Notes under the pieces: model-generated | The model's input: the letters and a program-made list of their open reading frames with translations, nothing else | Told to the model about the DNA's origin: nothing | The model's database searches: none | Source: Uloborus plumipes | Taxonomy: Eukaryota > Arthropoda > Arachnida > Araneae > Uloboridae | Direction: 5' to 3' | DNA: 64,000 bases | Assembly (NCBI GenBank): GCA_038373865.1 | Contig: JAXGGA010002221.1 | Span: 62,001 to 126,000 of the forward strand | In this document: positions 59,301-64,000 of the stretch, one piece after another | Layout: each line of letters begins with the position of its first letter | Numbering within the stretch: position 1 is the first letter of the stretch | Made by a program: the position numbers and the translations under genes

Positions 59301-59844
59301 AAAAGATAAATGTGGAATATTTTCTCGTAAGTTTTTCCCCGTACTGAATAAAAGAATTTATATTCAATAGAAAGTTCGAAACTAGTTCGAAATTTCTTTC
59401 TTTGACTTGATTCGTCTTTTTATTCGACTTTTGTCCTGTCCTCTGATATCATGTCACTGGAAAAAAAAATCGGGAGACTATTGAGATCGCTAAAAATTCA
59501 ACAATAAAATCTGGTGTATTTGCAATAAAAGAATGACAAATATCGGCTTTTGGAAAAACAATCAAACTTTTCGTATTTTCAATGTGGGACGATTTTTTTT
59601 GTCTTTTCGGCTTCTAGAAAACTTTCTGGAAAACTCCCAAGTCTTAAATTGCGCTTGTTCATTCAAATGGTGTAAAATAAGAGTGAAAAAATTTGACTCA
59701 AGCTCGTAAAGGAAGTTCTGTATTGGATAGAAGAAATTACAATTTTCTTGAATATGTTAAGAAACTTCTAAATTGTTCTTTGAGGATAAAAATACTTAAT
59801 AGTCAATAAGTAAATATATATGAGAGAATCAACCTAAAACGTAA

Positions 59845-60313
59845 TCTATATATTTAAAAATAGATGCATGTATATATGTTTGTATGTTTTTTCCTTATAC
59901 AAATCCAGTTTCCGTTGGATTTTCTTCAAACTTGGCACATAGGTTCCTTAATGCACTAGAATTCACATACGCGGGGTTCTAAAATTAAAGAAAAAATCCC
60001 AAAAGCTCAAAATTCAAATTTTTTGTCTCAAAATGGCCATTTTCTTTCAATTTTGAATAGATAAATAGAGATAAGTCTTTAAGCATACAAATTTATAAAA
60101 CTTAACACGTTTAAATATGGTTTTTTCCCACAAAAATTACGATTAACAATGAATTATCAATTCAAGGCTCACCTTTTTCATTTTAGCATAAAATAAGTTA
60201 AAAACAATTACTGCTACAATTAGCTGTATTCAACACTATTTGAACCACTATTAGGAATACTGTGTTGTATTAATAAGCACCCGAGCAACGCCCGGCTAAT
60301 GCTAATAAGCTAG
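59845..60313 (+). mobile_element. Non-autonomous Helitron, 469 bp
   Basis: Starts TC after A (TCTATATATTTAAAAATAGA), ends CTAG before T. Near the 3' end is CCCGAGCAACGCCCGGCTAA, the GC-rich hairpin region that Helitrons place just before CTAG; the stem here is imperfect. The phrase AAACTTGGCACATAGG and an early TATATATGTTTGTATG are typical of this widespread type. No coding sequence. Confidence 0.8.
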
Positions 60314-61275
60314 TTATGAATAAATATATACGTTATGGTACCTAACTAGTGATATGCAAGGGAATTAATAGTTATGAGACATTTAGTCTCACTAAATTGT
60401 GAAATATTTCAGTGCATTTAAAAATAGCACGAATTGTATTATAAATTAAGCAAGTATATTTCCGATATTAGCTTGTTGCATTAGTAATAATAATTCAAGC
60501 AGACGAGAGGACACATCAGGTTAATCGAAAACTAGCGACCTTGGTGAATTGAAATATTGTAAGATTTATAAGTTTTATGGGGGGGGGGGGGGAGAGAATG
60601 GCTTACCGCCTTATTCACCGTTAACCTAACCACGGGCCTCAAACCACGAGGTTCGTTAACCCGGAGTTAAGATTTTAACCACGTGGTTGAGAAATTGGTA
60701 TTCACCGGCGAAAAATGACGCGGAGTTCCTCTACCACGTCGTTACTCAACTTACCTTCAGGTGGTTATGTAGGCGGCCATCCTATTGGTCAATGTTGATC
60801 ACGTGATTAATTTGTTGTTTTTAAATCCCCAATCATTTGCATTCGCGTTTACATGTATTGCGCATGCTCAGAGAACAAACCACACATTAAGTTTCGCAAC
60901 CACGCTTGGTTGGGAATTAACCTTGCTCCTAGAACTTGGTTAAGTTTCCCAACCAAGCGTAATTTCGGAAACCTGTCAGCGCGTAGATAAAGTTGACGGT
61001 GAATACGAAGTAGGCGGTAACTCCGGGTTAGGGCGCTTTTCCACTTACCGACACGGCAACGATAAATCGTAAGCGATTGTCGTCATCCGACATTGGAGCA
61101 CGCAAAATGCATTAAAACATGCTATGCGCTTTTCCATCTCCCGATTCCAGGACGATTGTGCCGTCTCCGGCCGAACGCTATCGTTTGTCGCCCCATTCGT
61201 GTCGGATGGCATCCATCTCGCCTTTAAAATCGGGACGATATTCATCCATCTGTTTACTTTCTTCGAACGAAAGCA

Positions 61276-61338
61276 ATGGCGTTTAAATTCGACATCTCTG
61301 CATTAATAAAATATAAGCTTCAATTTGCAGACGATTGA
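61276..61338 (+). pseudogene. Duplicate of the MADF-protein start (MAFKFDIS)
   Basis: A 20-residue frame beginning MAFKFDISALIKYKLQFADD, then stop. Its first residues repeat those of the frame at 61477, and nearly the same peptide and leader occur at 894-959, 26117-26182 and, minus strand, from 25593. It appears to be a duplicated N-terminus on an element derivative. Confidence 0.55.
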
Positions 61339-61476
61339 TAAAAGATGTAGCAATAAAAGATTTGAATCATTTTATTTTATACTTTGTTTCATTAATTGTA
61401 GTGCAGACGATTTTTAATACTTCAAAAAAGATTAAATTTTCATTCTGAACTTTCTTCGATAAGCAACACAGTAGTC

Positions 61477-61683
61477 ATGGCATTCAAGTTTGACGTGTCT
61501 GTTTTGTGTGAATTAATTGAGCAGTGACCGTGTCTATGGGATAAGCGAAATATTTTATACAAAAACAAAATTCACAGGGAAAAAGCCCGGAAAGAAGTTT
61601 TTAGATTTTTAGATGAGGAATATGACGGCAAAACTTCTACAGACAAGAAAAAAACATTTAAGTTCAAAGAGCATTGTTCGTAA
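61477..61683 (+). pseudogene. MADF/Myb-like Harbinger accessory protein, remnant
   Basis: PIF/Harbinger elements encode a second protein with a Myb/SANT- or MADF-type DNA-binding domain that helps the transposase reach the nucleus and the ends. From the ATG at 61477 the frame reads MAFKFDVSVLCELIEQ, a stop codon (61525-61527), then PCLWDKRNILYKNKIHREKA, RKEVFRFLDEEYDGK and a lysine-rich end. LxELIEQ-PCLWDK...YKNK...A is the first half of a MADF domain, with the expected histidine before PCLW replaced by the stop. It ends at a stop at 61681-61683. The rest of the domain is missing. Confidence 0.7.
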
Positions 61684-61790
61684 CTATAAAAATATATTAT
61701 ACACTTTAGATTAAACTACTCGTGTTAAATGACCTTGTCCAGATTTTAAATTTTTACTATTCTTTGTAAATTTAGTAAAAATATTTAAAA

Positions 61791-61907
61791 TCACCTAAAA
61801 TCTTTTCGCAATTTCTTGAAAAGTGTATAAAACTCGCCTACAATGTAACTTTCTTTAAAAATATCGTGCACCCAATACCGTCTCTTAATTTGTTTTCTTT
61901 TTCTCAT
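61791..61907 (-). pseudogene. HARBI1-like transposase, N-terminal remnant
   Basis: PIF/Harbinger transposases are DDE enzymes whose N-terminus has a basic run followed by RYWV and a GEF/Y...L...LR segment. From the minus-strand ATG at 61905-61907 the frame reads MRKRKQIKRRYWVHDIFKES then YIVGEFYTLFKKLRKDFR and a stop at 61791. That is the usual N-terminal signature before the helical region. The catalytic domain is entirely absent. Opposite orientation to the MADF-type remnant agrees with the usual divergent or convergent arrangement of the two genes. Confidence 0.75.
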
Positions 61908-62184
61908 GAGGTAAAGCAAATATAGTAGTTGTAATATGTTAAATTGAGCAGCTATAATAATATACGTGCGAACACAGTGCTGTTTCAAAATGAAATGCGG
62001 TGGAAAATGATCCCTTCGGGAAACGATACCGTTTGAGTGGAAAAGCAGTATTATAGACGACACGACACCGTACTTATCCTTGCAGTATTACCGTCCGACT
62101 TTCGTCGTTGTCGTGTCGTCAAGTGGAAAAGCACCCTTAAGGGCCGGTTTAACCACGCTTGGTTATCGGTGAATAAGGCGGTTA

Positions 62185-62425
62185 GTGATCCAGTTGATCA
62201 GAGGACCGTCTTAGCATAAACACTTATTAAACTTGACTCTAAACATAATTTAGATTTTGACAATTGTAATAATCAATTATATAAACAAATAATGATGGTT
62301 TAGTAAAACATAGATACTAATGTATATTTTATCCTCGGTAGTGTCAAATCCACCCCCTTGAATTGAACTTTTTGTTTACTTTTGGTCTATCTTTTCCGGG
62401 CTTGGAGTCAATGACGAGAAAATGT
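62185..62425. other. No recognised feature
   Basis: AT-rich sequence to the right of the nested Harbinger elements; no repeats or frames supported. Confidence 0.45.
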
Positions 62426-62582
62426 AATCGATTACGATTACGAGCATGAAAAATTGGAGATTACGATTACAGTCCTCTGCCAAATCGCAATTACGATTAC
62501 GCCTGCGATTAGATTATGCAAAAAATGTAATCAATTACGATTATTATATAAAAATTACGATTTCGATTACATGATTACAGCT
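62426..62582. repeat. Degenerate GATTACGATTAC repeat tract
   Basis: About a dozen occurrences of ATTAC or its variants at 6-, 12- and 18-base spacings (AATCGATTACGATTACGAGC, GAGATTACGATTACAG and others), followed by an AT microsatellite at 62593-62622. Confidence 0.75.
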
Positions 62583-62881
62583 TTGGAAGGAATATATATT
62601 TTATATATATATATGTATATTAGGGTGATGCTTAAAAATGAAAGTTAAAAAATTCAACGGTTCACCCTCCCATTTTGATCTCTCATATGTAAAATGTAGT
62701 TAACTAAAATTTTATTGGATTTCATTAAGTTTTAGGGGTCGCTACCTGGCTTTAAATTTCATAAAAAATGTTAAAACTCAATATAGTTTTCATTAGTAAT
62801 TTTTAATATTATAAAAAACCTTATCTCACTTAACACTTTATTTTTATGCTAGGAAGACTCCAATCTAACCACACAAGCCCT

Positions 62882-62893
62882 CTCTTCCGATCT
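62882..62893. other. 12-base match to a sequencing-adapter end
   Basis: CTCTTCCGATCT equals the last 12 bases of the common Illumina adapter; the base before it (T) differs from the adapter's G. Short enough to be chance, and followed by a C-homopolymer at 62906-62920. Confidence 0.4.
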
Positions 62894-63396
62894 AGACCAA
62901 CTCTACCCCCCCCCCCCCCACCAACTTGAGGAGCCTGTCACTGCTTGTCAGTGTAGTGGCTGTCTATGATCAGTGCAGGTGTGTGCAGTTAGTTTAGCCT
63001 TCAAAACAGTGTATTTCGCTTATATTAGAAGGAGTGATTTCTTTTCTGTGTTTTTTTTACAGTGAATCTAATAAATTTCGCAAGTAAGATTTTTTATTTG
63101 TGGGAATTATAAATAATAAACTATATAATGAATAAATAAAGTTGAATGTACTGGAAGGTTATATTACTTGCTTTGGCTGTTTTGCATTTTGGCCTAGGAT
63201 TCTCAATTTTTGTTTTTCATAATTTGATTACTATTATTTATGTCAAATTGTAAAGTGCCTGTAGTTTCTACAAGAAAACTTACAGAAATATAGCTAATAG
63301 GTCAAATTTCTCAAACATTTAATCAAACCAAACTACATTCTAAACGTGAAACTCTTTCTGTATTTTTTTAATTACAAAGAATAGGAAAAGCAAACA

Positions 63397-63728
63397 ATGC
63401 GTAAAGCTGCTCATCCGACTTCCAAAGATGTATTGGAAATTTGGAATAAAGCTCTAATTAAAACACAACAGAAAATGCATGTTGTATATAAAATTGAAAA
63501 GCTTTTTAAAGAATGGCAGGATCTAAAAAAAATAAAGAAAGTAAATCTAAAAGATCAGATGGGAAAATGGTGGAAGCTCTAAAGAAAGAAGGAGCTGATT
63601 TTCGCCCGAAAAGAATTAATTTAGACATTGAAAACATTGGTAATAAAAATCTAGAAGATTTTGTTACTAGTAACACCAAACGGTTCTTTTCTGTTTCCGG
63701 ATTAACCAATTTACGCCCAGTAGCCTAA
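63397..63728 (+). pseudogene. Transposon-type coding remnant with one frameshift
   Basis: Two overlapping frames (63397-63582 and 63513-63728) join across an A-run at about 63528-63535. The first reads MRKAAHPTSKDVLEIWNKAL then KTQQKMHVVYKIEKLFKEWQ; the second continues with a lysine-rich linker and KRINLDIENIGNKNLEDFVT, ending at a stop at 63726-63728. The pattern of a short helical segment (W.KA...T.QK..V..KIEKLF.EW..L.K) recalls the N-terminus of uncharacterised proteins multiplied in arthropod genomes. I cannot name the family. A single-base homopolymer error in the assembly could also explain the break, in which case this might be an intact first exon or small gene. Confidence 0.45.
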
Positions 63729-64000
63729 AAACGGGACGCATGTTATTTACTGCATACAAAAACCTGTATTGGGTAAATTATTTTACTAAAGCTGTTTTTC
63801 ACACGTTAAATATTCCTTCTTCTTGAGAAAATCAGTTAGAGCCACTATTTGGACATCAGAGTTTATTTATTGACAGTAATTTTCAGACAAATAAGTCAAG
63901 CAACGATCCAGCATGGGTAGCCACAGAAAATAAGTTTTTTTTTACGAATTTATTTTTCATAAAATGAAACTATTTTAAAATGATTTGCTTAAAACTAATT
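63729..64000. other. No recognised feature to window end
   Basis: AT-rich sequence following the coding remnant; no polyadenylation site or further exon could be supported. Confidence 0.4.

Larger units (their letters stand above)
61031..62136. mobile_element. Inner PIF/Harbinger-type element, nested
   Basis: TTA duplication (61028-61030 and 62137-62139). Inverted ends GGGCGCTTTTCCACTT and GGGTGCTTTTCCACTT, followed by CGACACG and CAACGA in both. Carries remnants of both proteins expected in PIF/Harbinger elements: a MADF/Myb-like protein on plus and a HARBI1-like transposase on minus. An internally deleted derivative of an autonomous element. Confidence 0.88.
60606..62181. mobile_element. 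Outer PIF/Harbinger-type element
   Basis: TTA duplication (60603-60605 and 62182-62184) with inverted ends CCGCCTTATTCACCG. Subterminal copies of ACCACG/CGTGGT and GGCGGT motifs extend about 400 bp inward on the left (60606-61030), including an internal GGTGAATACGAAGTAGGCGG that mirrors the end. The right part is only about 45 bp because another element has inserted at 61031. No coding sequence of its own seen. Confidence 0.75.

Overview
The window is AT-rich eukaryotic (animal) genomic DNA made almost entirely of transposable elements and their remains. No intact cellular gene, rRNA or true tRNA gene could be supported. The element mix (CR1/L2-like and Jockey-like non-LTR elements, Tigger/pogo, PIF/Harbinger, hAT-, mariner- and piggyBac-type non-autonomous elements, Helitrons, tRNA-derived SINEs, minisatellites) and the style of the reverse transcriptase suggest an arthropod-like invertebrate. 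A chelicerate is plausible but unproven from sequence alone.

Layout. 1-31 kb is dominated by two large repeat families. 'Alpha' has copies at 1-2555, 14640-18480 and 23290-28960. 'Beta' has copies at 2556-3530, 19200-23290 and, in a third place, 39770-42235. They are interrupted by a Jockey-like ORF1 fragment (4.0-5.8 kb, minus), hAT-like elements with 8-bp target duplications (6693-7361, 7796-9889, 14107-14624), an element with CCGTAAAATGGGG ends inside another hAT copy (11682-12971), a 5'-truncated, frameshifted CR1/L2-like LINE (19.36-22.03 kb), and a DNA element (24074-25946) inserted in inverse orientation into a member of its own family, with the empty site preserved in alpha copy 1. 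29.5-46.4 kb holds a 1.6-kb TA-flanked family (three near-full copies, two of them head to head as a 3.2-kb palindrome), two copies of a 450-bp hAT-type MITE (one splitting a tRNA-derived SINE), a piggyBac-type MITE, a 166-bp perfect-centre palindrome and a 1.4-kb minisatellite.

47.4-58 kb contains three consecutive elements whose long terminal inverted repeats are themselves made of tandem subrepeats, as in Foldback elements: 47929-49829, 50098-52622 (carrying a coding remnant that includes EWHFFATSHGK) and 53443-57977 (17-20-bp subrepeats centred on AAAATGTCGC, with a nested Helitron and a tRNA-like hairpin). 58-62.2 kb holds a deleted Tigger element, a Helitron ending in CTAG, and two nested PIF/Harbinger-type elements with TTA duplications and remnants of a MADF-type protein and a HARBI1-like transposase. 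The last 1.5 kb has a frameshifted coding remnant and a short match to a sequencing adapter.

Boundaries given with target-site duplications were read by eye and should be good to a few bases. Boundaries given as approximate come from where two copies stop resembling each other.
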